Assembly (NCBI GenBank): GCA_036513315.1
Contig: DATBZF010000112.1
Coordinates: 1-64,000 of the forward strand
Direction of reading: 5' to 3'
Length of the DNA stretch: 64,000 nucleotides
Source: Roseiarcus sp036513315
Lineage (GTDB): Bacteria; Pseudomonadota; Alphaproteobacteria; Rhizobiales; Beijerinckiaceae
This document shows, piece by piece, positions 18,065-26,615 of the stretch. Every line of letters begins with the position of its first letter. The first letter of the stretch is position 1. Under the pieces are notes generated by a model. It searched no databases. It worked only from the letters and a program-made list of their open reading frames with translations, and had not been told where the DNA came from. The position numbers were made by a program, and so were the translations under genes.

Positions 18065-18330
18065 CCCGAAGGCTTCCGGTGCATGCCCGATCTGTAGCGC
18101 CACACACACGCCCCTGATGGCTTAGGGTGCAGTTTTGAACGACTCGGCAGGCGGCCACTTTCCAGCTTCGGGCGAGCCCGCGCCCATTTCCGGCATTGGC
18201 GGAGGCAATCGGCGCGACGTGCGCGTTTTGGGGTCGCGACAGCCCCATTTTGCTCGTTGCGATTTGTGAACCGCAGGTCTCGATATATAACGGAACTTGC
18301 CGTCTCATAATACTCGCCTATGGTGGCGCG

Positions 18331-18897
18331 ATGAATGAGGGGGCAAAACGGACGCCGGGGCGGCCGCGCAGCGTCGCGAGCCGCGAGGCCATTCTCGACG
18401 CCGCCTTTTGGCAGACTTTGGAGCGCGGTTATGCCGCCGTGACCACCGAAACGATCGCCAAGGCGGCAGGGGCGGGAAAGCAGACGCTCTACCGCTGGTG
18501 GCCCAGCAAGGCCGCGATCGTTCTCGACGCTTTTGCGGAAAAAGCCCGCGCGCGCATCGATCGCGTGCAGGAGGAGGCGATCAGGACCGGGGATCTCCTG
18601 ACCTTCTTGCGCACCGCAAGCGCCGCCTACAGCGCCAGCGCTCCGGTCCTGCGTCATCTGATCGCCGAGGCCCAGTCCGATCCGGCGTTGCGCGTCATGC
18701 TGAGGGACCGGCTGATCGAACCGCGCCGCGAAACGCTGCGGCGCGTGCTTGAGCCGCATATCGCCGACGCCGAACAACGCGAGGCGATCGTCGCCGCGCT
18801 ATACGGCGCGTTTTGGTATCGGCTGCTGTTCGATGAGGCGTTGGACGATAAGTTCGTCACGCGGCTCGCGGCGCTGGTCCCGACGAAGCAAGCGTGA
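18331..18897 (+). CDS. TetR/AcrR-family transcriptional regulator
   Basis: A 188-residue one-component repressor-type regulator. The N-terminal helix-turn-helix is clear: GRPRSVASREAILDAAF at about residues 10-26, then TTETIAKAAGAGKQTLYRWW. The C-terminal ligand domain carries the LRHLIAEAQSDPALR and AALYGAFWYRLLFDE helices of the TetR_C_11-like group. An ACGG-AACTTG-CCGT dyad at 18290-18303 may be its own operator. Its target is unknown; the methyltransferase upstream is a candidate. The ATG at 18331 starts just before the conserved region. Confidence 0.9.
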   Translation: MNEGAKRTPGRPRSVASREAILDAAFWQTLERGYAAVTTETIAKAAGAGKQTLYRWWPSKAAIVLDAFAEKARARIDRVQEEAIRTGDLLTFLRTASAAYSASAPVLRHLIAEAQSDPALRVMLRDRLIEPRRETLRRVLEPHIADAEQREAIVAALYGAFWYRLLFDEALDDKFVTRLAALVPTKQA

Positions 18898-18899
18898 CT

Positions 18900-19463
18900 C
18901 TATTCGGTTCGGGCGGCGCAATGTTCCGCCGCTACGCAAAGCTTGGTCATCGTTCGCCAATTGCGCGCCGTGCCGATCGTGCGCAGTGTCCGGTCGAAAT
19001 AGACATTGGTCAATTTGCTGCGCGCGACGCCATTGGGCAGATGCAGATAAATGTCCTTTCCGCGCACGACGAATTCGTCGGGCGGCGAGCGATTGGGGTC
19101 GAGCGCGCCGATCTGCTCGCGGCTCGGCCGGCTCGCCAGGCACATCACGTGCAGCAAGGCCGGGTCGACGCCGGCGCGCAGAAACGGATTGCTCGCGAGG
19201 ATCGCGCGCATTTCCGCGCCGCTCCTCAGAATGACTGGCGTCTCGACGCCAAAGCGGCGCTTGATGTCGGCCGCGACGATTCCTGCAAGATCGCCGAGAA
19301 GCGCCGCCGGCGCGGCAAAGACGACATTGCCGCTCTGGATGATCGTTTGGACGCGCGAGCAGCCGGCGCCCTCGAAGATTGCCTTGAGATCGCCCATCGC
19401 CAGCTTGTTGGCGCCGCCGACATTGATGCCGCGCAGCAGCGCGACATAGACGCCGGCGCTCAC
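18900..19463 (-). CDS. DUF1697 family protein
   Basis: A 187-residue protein of the DUF1697 family, recognised by its start YVALLRGINVGGANKLAMGDL, QTIIQSGNVVF and VYFDRTLRTIGTARNWRT. The biochemical role of the family is not established. The GTG at 19463 is chosen because it overlaps the mazG TGA (GTGA), which suggests coupled translation, and it is next to the conserved N-terminus; an ATG twelve codons upstream lies inside mazG. It is convergent with the TetR gene, with two bases between the stop codons. Confidence 0.85.
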   Translation of the reverse strand: MSAGVYVALLRGINVGGANKLAMGDLKAIFEGAGCSRVQTIIQSGNVVFAAPAALLGDLAGIVAADIKRRFGVETPVILRSGAEMRAILASNPFLRAGVDPALLHVMCLASRPSREQIGALDPNRSPPDEFVVRGKDIYLHLPNGVARSKLTNVYFDRTLRTIGTARNWRTMTKLCVAAEHCAARTE

Positions 19464-20293
19464 GCCCGCGCGCGTTCGACCGCTTTGGCTTCGTTCCACA
19501 ACGCGTCCATTTCCTCGAGGCTCGCCTCGGCGGGCTGACGGCCCTGATCGCCGAGCCGCGCCTCGATATGGGCGAAGCGCCGCTCGAATTTCGCGTTGGC
19601 GCCGCGCAAAGCGGTTTCCGGATCGACGTTCAGATGACGCGCGAGATTGGCGACGACGAACAGCAGGTCGCCGACTTCGCCCTTGACGCCTTCGGCATCT
19701 CCCGCCGCCAACGCTTCCTCGATCTCCGCCGTCTCCTCGCGCAATTTGGCGAGGACCGCATGCGCGTCATTCCAGTCGAACCCGACCTTGCCGGCTTTTT
19801 CCTGCAGCTTCACCGCGCGCGTCAGAGCAGGCAGGGCGAGTGGCGCTCCCGCCAAAGCGCCGACGGGCGGCTCTTCGGGCGCGCCGGCCTGGCGGCGCGC
19901 CTCAAGGCGATCGTGCTTTTCCCGCGCTTTGATCTGGCCCCAAAGCGCCTTGACTTCGGCGGGCGACAGATCGCGCGCATTGGCGAAAACATGCGGGTGG
20001 CGCCGGATCAATTTTGCCGTGACCGCTTCGACCACGCCGCCAAAATCGAAATGCCCGGCCTCCTCCGCCATCCGCGCATGGAACACCACCTGCAGCAGCA
20101 GATCGCCAAGTTCATCGCGCAGATCCGCGATGTCGCCGCGTTCGATCGCATCGACGACTTCATAGGCCTCCTCGATCGTATAGGGCGCGATCGTCGCAAA
20201 GCTCTGCTCGAGATCCCAGGGACAGCCGGTGACCGGCGTGCGTAGCGCAGCCATGATGTCGAGCAGCGAGGCAATGTCGCGCGAAGGCTTCAT
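19460..20293 (-). CDS. mazG: Nucleoside triphosphate pyrophosphohydrolase MazG
   Basis: A 277-residue tandem-domain MazG that hydrolyses NTPs to NMPs and pyrophosphate, a house-cleaning and stringent-response role. The first domain begins TGCPWDLEQSFATIAPYTIEEAYEV and has DELGDLLLQVVFH; the second has EKAGKVGFDW and EEALAAGDAEGVKGEVGDLLFVVAN. The metal-binding ExxED-like acidic sets are present in both. The C-terminal KFERRFAHIEARL is typical. Its stop overlaps the start of the DUF1697 gene. Confidence 0.96.
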   Translation of the reverse strand: MKPSRDIASLLDIMAALRTPVTGCPWDLEQSFATIAPYTIEEAYEVVDAIERGDIADLRDELGDLLLQVVFHARMAEEAGHFDFGGVVEAVTAKLIRRHPHVFANARDLSPAEVKALWGQIKAREKHDRLEARRQAGAPEEPPVGALAGAPLALPALTRAVKLQEKAGKVGFDWNDAHAVLAKLREETAEIEEALAAGDAEGVKGEVGDLLFVVANLARHLNVDPETALRGANAKFERRFAHIEARLGDQGRQPAEASLEEMDALWNEAKAVERARA

Positions 20294-20329
20294 GCGGGGC
20301 GGGTCCTAGCGGCAGAGTACGAAAGGGCT

Positions 20330-20378
20330 GCGCCGCCGCTCATCCGCCATGCGGAGCATGACGGATGAGCGGCGGCGC
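20330..20378. terminator. Very stable hairpin between mazG and the cold-shock gene
   Basis: A 17-bp perfect stem (20330-20346 with 20362-20378) is topped by a second 5-bp stem CATGC/GCATG with a three-base loop, giving one long hairpin after a single C/A mismatch. It sits 30 bases downstream of the cold-shock gene and 36 bases upstream of mazG, both on the minus strand. T runs are poor (CCTTTCG on the minus side), so a terminator or a processing and stability element are both possible. Confidence 0.55.
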
Positions 20379-20407
20379 GACCTCTCCGAGCTTTCGTCTA
20401 AGGCGCT

Positions 20408-21082
20408 CTAAATCGAGAGCGAGACGGCTTCACGGCCCTTGGGCGTATCGACGACGCGCATGTTGACGCTCTGGCCTTCGGCCAGATGAGTGACGCCGGC
20501 AGGCCCGAGGATCGAAATATGCACGAAGACGTCCTTGCCGCCGTCGTCGCTCGCCACAAAGCCGAAGCCCTTCGCGTCATCGAACCATTTGACCTTACCC
20601 GCGACGCTGACCGCAGTCGACGGATCGGGCGCGACCCGTCGCGGCGGACGCGGCGCATCGCCGAACGAACGCTGCGGCGCACGCTCGACAGCGCCGGCGG
20701 TGTCGACTTCCAGCACGCGCGTCACCTGCGCGCCTTTGGCGCCGGCGCCGACCTGAACGCGCAGTTTTGCGCCCGGCGGCACGGAATCGTGCCCCGAAGC
20801 ATGCAGCGCATTCACGTGCAGAAAGGCGTCGCCCTGGCCGTTGGCCAGTTCGACGAAGCCATAGCCCTTGTCCGCCTTGAACCATTTGACGACCGCATCC
20901 ACCGCGGGCCCCGTCACCGGCGACGGCGGCGCCCCGGGAGCGCTGGCGGCGGGGCCTCCCGCAAAACCGCCGGCGCCACTGTCGAAGCTGCGCGAAGTGC
21001 GGGGACGCGATTCATAGGGCATTGGCCCGTCATCGTCGAAGCCGCGCTTCCTTGGCGCTCGAAAGTCCTTACCCTTGCTCAT
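20408..21082 (-). CDS. Double cold-shock-domain protein
   Basis: A 224-residue protein with two cold-shock (OB-fold) domains that bind single-stranded RNA or DNA. The first lies at about residues 60-125 (VVKWFKADKGYGFVEL, then DAFLHVNAL), the second at 158-222 (GKVKWFDDAKGFGFVASDD, then DVFVHISIL). The RNP1 and RNP2 aromatic residues are kept in both. A disordered, Arg/Gly/Pro-rich leader precedes them. Double-domain forms are usual in rhizobia, unlike the 70-residue enteric CspA. A structured leader lies upstream. Confidence 0.92.
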   Translation of the reverse strand: MSKGKDFRAPRKRGFDDDGPMPYESRPRTSRSFDSGAGGFAGGPAASAPGAPPSPVTGPAVDAVVKWFKADKGYGFVELANGQGDAFLHVNALHASGHDSVPPGAKLRVQVGAGAKGAQVTRVLEVDTAGAVERAPQRSFGDAPRPPRRVAPDPSTAVSVAGKVKWFDDAKGFGFVASDDGGKDVFVHISILGPAGVTHLAEGQSVNMRVVDTPKGREAVSLSI

Positions 21083-21118
21083 GATATCCCTAGATCTCCG
21101 CCATTTTCCAAAAATTCA

Positions 21119-21204
21119 GAGCCGTCTTCACTTCCCAGAAACGGCTCCAGCCCACCCCGCTGCCTCAAGCAGCGAAATACTCATTCGACGCGCCATCGTG
21201 GCGC
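21119..21204 (-). promoter_or_regulatory. Structured leader of the cold-shock gene (three hairpins)
   Basis: Read on the minus strand ahead of the cold-shock ATG, three stems follow one another: GCGCCA/TGGCGC (21190-21204, three-base loop), CGCTGC/GCAGCG (21158-21174, five-base loop) and GAGCCGT/ACGGCTC (21119-21147, 15-base loop). Cold-shock mRNAs often have long structured 5' leaders that change shape with temperature. That this leader does so is inference. Confidence 0.45.
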
Positions 21205-21466
21205 TCGAAAATCCTGAATACTGTATTTCCGATTGATCATTTGCTCGCTGTAACCCCTGTCAAAGGGCCGATCCGCCGATGAATGACGCGAACCCATGTA
21301 GAGGCGAGCATGTGCGAACCAAATCCAACGCGGCCGCGCGAGCGCGCGAAGCTGGGAACGGAACGAGAAGTAATGACCGCATCTCAAGCCTGCTTTGCCG
21401 ACCAGCGAATAGTAAGCTGCCCGAGCCAACCCTTAAGATAACGCATTTTTTAAGGCAGGGCCAGAT

Positions 21467-21485
21467 GATTCGCACAATGCGAATC
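21467..21485 (-). terminator. Hairpin downstream of the EamA transporter
   Basis: GATTCGCA and TGCGAATC form a perfect 8-bp stem with a CAA loop, 15 bases after the stop of the EamA gene. There is no T run directly after it on the minus strand. A looser CCTTAA/TTAAGG dyad follows at 21431-21455. The rest of the 417-base gap 21083-21499 holds the cold-shock leader and no gene I can support. Confidence 0.4.
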
Positions 21486-21499
21486 AGAGTAATGATACT

Positions 21500-22384
21500 T
21501 CATTTTGGGCGCGCCAAAAAGACCGCCGCCAAAATGACGGCGCCGCCGGCCATTTGCAGGGGCGTCATGGTTTCACCGATCACCCGCCACGCGAGCAGCG
21601 CTGAAAAAGGCGGCTGGGCAAGAAGAACCAGCGCGACCAGCCCGACCGGCACGCGGCCGATCGCCACCGAAGTCAGGCCTTGCCCCATCGCGTGGGAAAC
21701 GACGCCGAGCAAGACCACGACCGTCCAGCCAAGCGCGCTACGGGGCGCCAGAATCTCGCCGCGCGCCAATGCGGCGATGGCGAGCACGATCGCCGATACC
21801 GCGGCCGACCACAGCGTCGCGGTCGGCCCGTCAAGTTCGGCGCGGACTCGCTTGATGACCAGGAGGTAGGCGGCATAGGCGATCGAGGCGCATAAAGCGC
21901 AGATATCGCCGAAGCCGAGCTTGAGCGGCGCCACCATGCCCGCCATTACCCAGGAGCCAAACAAAGCCAGCGCCAGCGCGAACCAGACGCGGGGCGGGGG
22001 ATGTTCGGTGAAGAACAACGCGCCGCCAATGACAGTCAGGATCGGCGCCATATTGCCGATGAACGAGGCGTTGGCGACCTTCGTTCCGGTCAGCGCGATA
22101 TGGAAGAAGCCGACATCGGCGGCGAAAGCCAGCCCAGCCAGAATGAGGGAAAAAGCAAAGGCGGCGGGCTCCGCGGGGCTCATCGGGCGCGCCGAGACCC
22201 ACCGCGCCCAGACCGCCAGCGCGGGAACCGCCAATCCCATTCGCCAGGCCGCCCCGGCTAATGGCCCGACATCCAGAAAACGCACCAGAACGCCCGACCA
22301 GGCGATGATGCCAGTCCCGATCAGAAGCGCGATCCAGCCGAGCTTGTCGACGGAGGGGGATTTGACGGCGGAGGAAAGCGTCAC
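21500..22384 (-). CDS. EamA/RhaT-family DMT permease
   Basis: A 294-residue inner-membrane protein with about ten hydrophobic helices arranged as two EamA repeats, the plan of drug/metabolite transporters. Features include GWIALLIGTGIIAWSGVLVR at the start and PILTVIGGALFFTEHPPP in the first repeat, then VALVLLAQPPFSALLAWR and GAVILAAVFLA in the second. The substrate is unknown. Its GTG start overlaps the stop of the small gene upstream (GTGA), so they are likely cotranscribed. Confidence 0.88.
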   Translation of the reverse strand: MTLSSAVKSPSVDKLGWIALLIGTGIIAWSGVLVRFLDVGPLAGAAWRMGLAVPALAVWARWVSARPMSPAEPAAFAFSLILAGLAFAADVGFFHIALTGTKVANASFIGNMAPILTVIGGALFFTEHPPPRVWFALALALFGSWVMAGMVAPLKLGFGDICALCASIAYAAYLLVIKRVRAELDGPTATLWSAAVSAIVLAIAALARGEILAPRSALGWTVVVLLGVVSHAMGQGLTSVAIGRVPVGLVALVLLAQPPFSALLAWRVIGETMTPLQMAGGAVILAAVFLARPK

Positions 22385-22662
22385 TCAGGCTTTTGACGCC
22401 CCGTGCACGGATCGAGAACGATTCTTTGTCCATTGACGGAGCCGGTCGCCGTGTAATCGATCGAATTAAAGTTCGGCGCCTTGGTTTTCTTGGCGACATA
22501 TTGATCAGGGCTGAGGAAGGCGATGGTCGGCAGATCGCCTTCAGCCGCCCATTGTTGCGCGGAATATCCGACAAACAGGGCTGCCGCGGCGACAAGCGCG
22601 GCGCCAACCGCGAAATATTCGACCGCCGACCCCGAATGGTGCTTCCAGAACTTTGGCTTCAT
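22381..22662 (-). CDS. Small hypothetical protein with one membrane helix
   Basis: A 93-residue protein with a basic, His-containing N-terminus (KPKFWKHHSGSAVEY), a single hydrophobic helix at about residues 16-36 (FAVGAALVAAAALFVGY) and a C-terminal extracytoplasmic part ending with IVLDPCTGRQK. No family recognised. The ATG at 22662 follows a G-rich stretch (GGGGATCGGGG) and precedes the coherent part; a longer frame to 22755 would overlap the end of parE. It sits between parE and the EamA gene on the same strand. Confidence 0.6.
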   Translation of the reverse strand: MKPKFWKHHSGSAVEYFAVGAALVAAAALFVGYSAQQWAAEGDLPTIAFLSPDQYVAKKTKAPNFNSIDYTATGSVNGQRIVLDPCTGRQKPE

Positions 22663-22741
22663 CCCCGATCCCCGCCCGCTGAGCGAAAATATAGGGCGAA
22701 TATGGTAAACGAAGCCTTGCCAAGAAGCATTGGATGAAGCG

Positions 22742-24769
22742 TCAGATATCGACAAGTTCGCCCGCGCGCGGCGCCCGTTCCTGGATAAAGGCGAAGCGCG
22801 CCTCGGGCTTGACGCCCATCAGCCGCTCGACCGCGTCGGCGGTCGCCTCGCGCTGGTCCTCGACGACGGCGACGCGCAACAAGGCGCGCCTGGCGGGGTC
22901 CATCGTCGTATCGCGCAAGTCTTTCATAGGCATTTCGCCAAGGCCTTTGAAGCGGCTGATCTCGATCGCGCCGCGACCGGAGAATCCCTCTTTCATCAAA
23001 CGGTCCTTGTCGGAATCGTCGCGCGCGTAAATCGATTTGGCGCCCTGCGTCAGCCGATAGAGCGGTGGGACGGCGAGGAAAAGATGACCCTCTTCAATCA
23101 GTTTTGGCGTCTGGCGATAGAAGAAGGTGATGAGTAGCGAGGCGATGTGGGCGCCGTCGACATCGGCGTCGGTCATGATGATGATCTTGTCGTAACGCAG
23201 GTCGGCGGAGCGATAACTCGATCCCGAACCTGACCCGAGCGCCTGCATGAGGTCGGCGAGTTGCTGGTTCTGCGCCAGCTTGTCGCGGGTGGCGGAGGCG
23301 ACGTTCAGGATTTTACCGCGCAGCGGCAGGATCGCCTGCGAGGCGCGATCACGCGCCTGTTTGGCGGAGCCGCCGGCGGAATCCCCCTCGACAATAAAGA
23401 GTTCAGAGCCTCGCGCCGAAGTGTTCGTGCAATCTGCGAGCTTACCGGGCAACCGCAATTTGCGCACCGCCGATTTGCGCGCGACATCTTTTTCGGCCCG
23501 GCGGCGCAACCGTTCTTCGGCGCGCTCGACCGACCAATCGAGCAATCTGGTGGCCTGGCTCGGCGAGGCGGCGAGCCAATGGTCGAAAGCGTCGCGAATG
23601 GTGTTTTCGACGATCCTGGCGGCCTCGACGGTCTGCAGCCGCCCCTTGTTCTGGCCCTGGAATTCGGGCTCGCGAATGAAAACTGAAATGAGCGCGGCGC
23701 AGGTCGCCATCACATCGTCGGCAGTGAGCGCGCCCGCCCGCTTGCTTTGGCCGATCCGTTCGGCATGGTCTTTGAGCGCCCGCAGCAGCGCGGTGCGCAG
23801 CCCCGTCTCATGGGTGCCGCCGTCAGGGGTCGGGATCGTGTTGCAATAGGAATGGACGAAGCCATCCTCGCCCGCCATCCAGGCGATCGCCCATTCCAGC
23901 GAGCCATGGCCGCCGGGCTTGGTCACCTTGCCGAAAAACGGCTGGTCGATGACCAATTCCTGGCCTTCGATATCGCCGGCGAGATAATCCTTCAGGCCGC
24001 CGGGGAAGCGGAACGTCGCCTCCGCCGGAATCTTCGAATCGACGAAAGCGGCCGCGCAACGCCAGCGGATCTCGACGCCGCCGAACAGATAGGCCTTGGC
24101 GCGCGCCATCTTGAAGATGCGGGCGGGGTCGAAGCCGATTCCTTTGCCGAAAATCTGCTCGTCGGGCAGGAATCGCACCTTGGTGCCGCGCCGGTTGGGC
24201 GCCTTGCCGATCGTCTCGAGCCTGGTGACCGGATGGCCGCGCTCGAAAACCTGGCGGTAGAGGGTCTGGCCGCGCGCGACCTCCACTTCGAGACGCGACG
24301 ACAGAGCGTTGACGACCGAGACGCCGACGCCATGCAGGCCGCCCGAAGTCTGATAGGCGCCGCTGTCGAATTTGCCGCCCGCATGCAGCATCGTCATGAT
24401 GACTTCAAGCGCTGACTTCTTGGGGAATTTTGGATGGGGATCGACGGGCATCCCGCGTCCGTTGTCGGTCACGCTGACCCAGCCGCCATCCTCGAAGAAA
24501 ACCTCGATGAACGTGGCGTGGCCGGCCACCGCCTCATCCATCGCATTGTCGATCACTTCAGCGAAAAGGTGGTGCAGAGCATTCGCGTCGGTGCCGCCGA
24601 TATACATGCCGGGACGGCGGCGCACCGGCTCCAGCCCCTCGAGCACTTCGATCGAGGCGGCGTTGTAGTCAGCCTCGCCCGGCGTTCCGGCGCGGGGCGC
24701 GGAAGGCTTGAGCTTAGGCGCAGCTTTCATACGGACGCCCCGGGAAGCGCCGAACAGATCATCGTCCAT
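22742..24769 (-). CDS. parE: DNA topoisomerase IV subunit B
   Basis: A 675-residue type IIA topoisomerase subunit that hydrolyses ATP to drive decatenation with ParC. The GHKL ATPase site is complete: EVIDNAMDEA, VTDNGRGMPV and GGLHGVGVSVVNALS. The transducer domain and TOPRIM domain follow, with the EGDSAGGSAKQARDR and MTDADVDGAHI motifs. The sequence reads ParE rather than GyrB by length and by lacking the long GyrB insert. It is preceded by the long 24.8-25.5 kb gap. Confidence 0.96.
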   Translation of the reverse strand: MDDDLFGASRGVRMKAAPKLKPSAPRAGTPGEADYNAASIEVLEGLEPVRRRPGMYIGGTDANALHHLFAEVIDNAMDEAVAGHATFIEVFFEDGGWVSVTDNGRGMPVDPHPKFPKKSALEVIMTMLHAGGKFDSGAYQTSGGLHGVGVSVVNALSSRLEVEVARGQTLYRQVFERGHPVTRLETIGKAPNRRGTKVRFLPDEQIFGKGIGFDPARIFKMARAKAYLFGGVEIRWRCAAAFVDSKIPAEATFRFPGGLKDYLAGDIEGQELVIDQPFFGKVTKPGGHGSLEWAIAWMAGEDGFVHSYCNTIPTPDGGTHETGLRTALLRALKDHAERIGQSKRAGALTADDVMATCAALISVFIREPEFQGQNKGRLQTVEAARIVENTIRDAFDHWLAASPSQATRLLDWSVERAEERLRRRAEKDVARKSAVRKLRLPGKLADCTNTSARGSELFIVEGDSAGGSAKQARDRASQAILPLRGKILNVASATRDKLAQNQQLADLMQALGSGSGSSYRSADLRYDKIIIMTDADVDGAHIASLLITFFYRQTPKLIEEGHLFLAVPPLYRLTQGAKSIYARDDSDKDRLMKEGFSGRGAIEISRFKGLGEMPMKDLRDTTMDPARRALLRVAVVEDQREATADAVERLMGVKPEARFAFIQERAPRAGELVDI

Positions 24770-24979
24770 GAGGTCTCTTGCTTTCGAATCAGTCGATGGA
24801 AACTAGCACAGCGGAAGAGAACAAACGAGAAACTGCCGCGCCCCAAGCCCTCTACGCGCCTTCGGCGCACAGCCATCGCGCAGGCGAAATCGGCTAAAAT
24901 TCGGGCCGCAATGAGACAGTCCGGAATGCGCTAGATGGGCCCGCCGACCGCGAATGAAAAGACATTTTTCGTTGTTCAG

Positions 24980-25134
24980 TTTTTCGAAAAATATTAAATA
25001 GACATATTCCAATTTTCAGAATATAAAGATGACGCCATTTTGACGAGAGGGGGAGGCGTCTCCCACGTTTTTTCGCCGATCATGAGGTAATTCAGGACAG
25101 CAGGGGCAAGAGTCCGGCAGATTTTCGAAAAATC
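24980..25134. repeat. Two TTTTCGAAAA palindromes 140 bases apart
   Basis: TTTTTCGAAAAAT at 24980-24992 and the longer perfect dyad GATTTTCGAAAAATC at 25120-25134 (one central base aside) share the ten-base core TTTTCGAAAA. They flank the terminator-like hairpin at 25051-25073. In a high-GC genome two such AT palindromes in one gap look like protein-binding sites; the protein is unknown. Confidence 0.4.
25031..25073 (+). terminator. Intrinsic-terminator-like hairpin with a competing stem
   Basis: GGGAG (25051-25055) and CTCCC (25060-25064) form a stem with a GCGT loop, followed after three bases by six T residues. Upstream, GACGCC (25031-25036) could instead pair with GGCGTC (25055-25060), which overlaps both arms and would prevent the terminator. 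This mutually exclusive pair is the layout of an attenuator or the end of a small RNA. No gene with this role is established. Confidence 0.4.
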
Positions 25135-25471
25135 AAACCCGGACACAAGTCGAATCGAAAAGAACACAACGTTTACAATGGCTACAGATCGACGGCGGGC
25201 CTATGCGGCAAGTGCGTATGTTTGATTTTTCTTGGACACGCGAAACAGAAGCGGGCAAAAATTTGCATATATTTGGAAAAGATTTGGAAATCCGAACTTT
25301 TTAGGAACGGTTCCGATCGTCGCGAGCCTCTCGGTTGGTGCGGCCGATGCAAGGCGGAATTCAGCGCTTGCGCGAAACGAATACGAAAGTTATCGCCGCT
25401 AACCATTATGGAGCGGCTGAAGGCGCGGGCTCGCCCGTGAACGACATTCCTGACCGCCGCGGCTGTCTGGA

Positions 25472-26557
25472 GTGTGGCCCTTGCGCATCGCCGTCAATGC
25501 CCGGGTTACAGCCTTCGCGATCGGCGGCCAGCAGCGCGTCGCCGCTGAAGTCATGAAACGGCTGGGCCCGGTCAAGGTGATCGCGCCGGCAAATCCGCTC
25601 GGCGGCGTCAAGGGCCATCTCTGGGAGCAGACGGCGTTGGCCTGGCAGGCGCGCGGGCATCTCCTGTGGTCGCCTTCGGCGACAGGCCCATTGCTGCTCC
25701 GCCGCCAAATCGTCACGCTGCACGACGTCGCCTTTCTCGACGAGCCGCAATTTTTTTCCGCCTCGTTTCGCATACTCTATGAATATCTGACGCCGGCGCT
25801 GGCGCGCGTCGCCGCGCGCATTGTCACCGTGTCGGAATTCTCGCGCAGGCGCATTCTGGAATCCTTTGGCGCGCCGCCCGAAAAGGTAGTCGTGATCGGC
25901 AATGGCGTCTCGGCGAATTTCCGCCCGCAAAACGCCGGAGAAATTGCCCGCACGCGCGCCGCGCTTGATCTGCCGCCGCGTTATTTCCTGCTGCAGGCGA
26001 CATCGGACCGGCGCAAGAATCTCGCTGCCGCCTTGCAGGCCTGGGGCAAAGCGGCGCCGGACCTGCCTGACGATCTGCATCTCGTCGTCTCCGGCAATCT
26101 CGACCGCGGCCATGTGTTCGGCAAACTGGACGTTGCGATGACCGCCCCGCGCATGCATGCTGTCGGTTATGTCGCGGAGGAACATATGGCGCCGCTGATG
26201 GCGGGCGCGGAGGCTTTCCTCTTTCCCTCTCTTTATGAGGGCTTCGGCATGCCGATCATTGAAGCGATGGCCTGTGCGACGCCAGTGCTGACCAGCGCGG
26301 CGACCGCGACGCAGGAGGTCGCTGGAGATAAAGCGCTGCTTGTCGATCCGAAATCGGTCGACGATATCGCGCGCGGCATCGTCACAATGTCGCGCGACGC
26401 CGATTTGCGCGCGCGTCTCGCCGCCGAAGGCCCCGCCCATGCCGCGAAATTCACCTGGGAGGATGCCTCCCGGCGCTACATCAGATTGTTCGAGGAAGTC
26501 GAACGCGAACGCCTCGGCGCGCGGCTCGCCGGCGCCGACATTTCGCGAAGGCTTTGA
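25472..26557 (+). CDS. GT4-type glycosyltransferase
   Basis: A 361-residue glycosyltransferase family 4 (GT-B fold) enzyme, probably acting in surface polysaccharide or lipopolysaccharide synthesis. Features are the N-terminal strand LRIAVNARV, TLHDVAFLDEP, TVSEFSRRRI, the mid-domain ATSDRRKNL, and the nucleotide-sugar site FLFPSLYEGFGMPIIEAMAC with the EX7E-type acidic residues. The donor and acceptor cannot be told. The GTG start at 25472 is weakly supported; TTG at 25481 is an alternative. It is followed by galM 58 bases on. Confidence 0.88.
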   Translation: MWPLRIAVNARVTAFAIGGQQRVAAEVMKRLGPVKVIAPANPLGGVKGHLWEQTALAWQARGHLLWSPSATGPLLLRRQIVTLHDVAFLDEPQFFSASFRILYEYLTPALARVAARIVTVSEFSRRRILESFGAPPEKVVVIGNGVSANFRPQNAGEIARTRAALDLPPRYFLLQATSDRRKNLAAALQAWGKAAPDLPDDLHLVVSGNLDRGHVFGKLDVAMTAPRMHAVGYVAEEHMAPLMAGAEAFLFPSLYEGFGMPIIEAMACATPVLTSAATATQEVAGDKALLVDPKSVDDIARGIVTMSRDADLRARLAAEGPAHAAKFTWEDASRRYIRLFEEVERERLGARLAGADISRRL

Positions 26558-26615
26558 CGCGGCCGCTCGCTTGCGCCATCGTCCCTTCGGCGCAATGATC
26601 GGGTAGGGGATATTG

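Larger units (their letters stand above)
24770..25471. other. Long intergenic region between parE and the glycosyltransferase
   Basis: A 702-base gap that is clearly richer in A and T than its surroundings, most of all at 24955-25030 and 25200-25310. I see no protein gene I can support. It contains two TTTTCGAAAA palindromes, a terminator-like hairpin with a T run, and presumably the divergent promoters of parE and the glycosyltransferase. The base composition suggests regulatory DNA or a small RNA gene. Confidence 0.5.
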
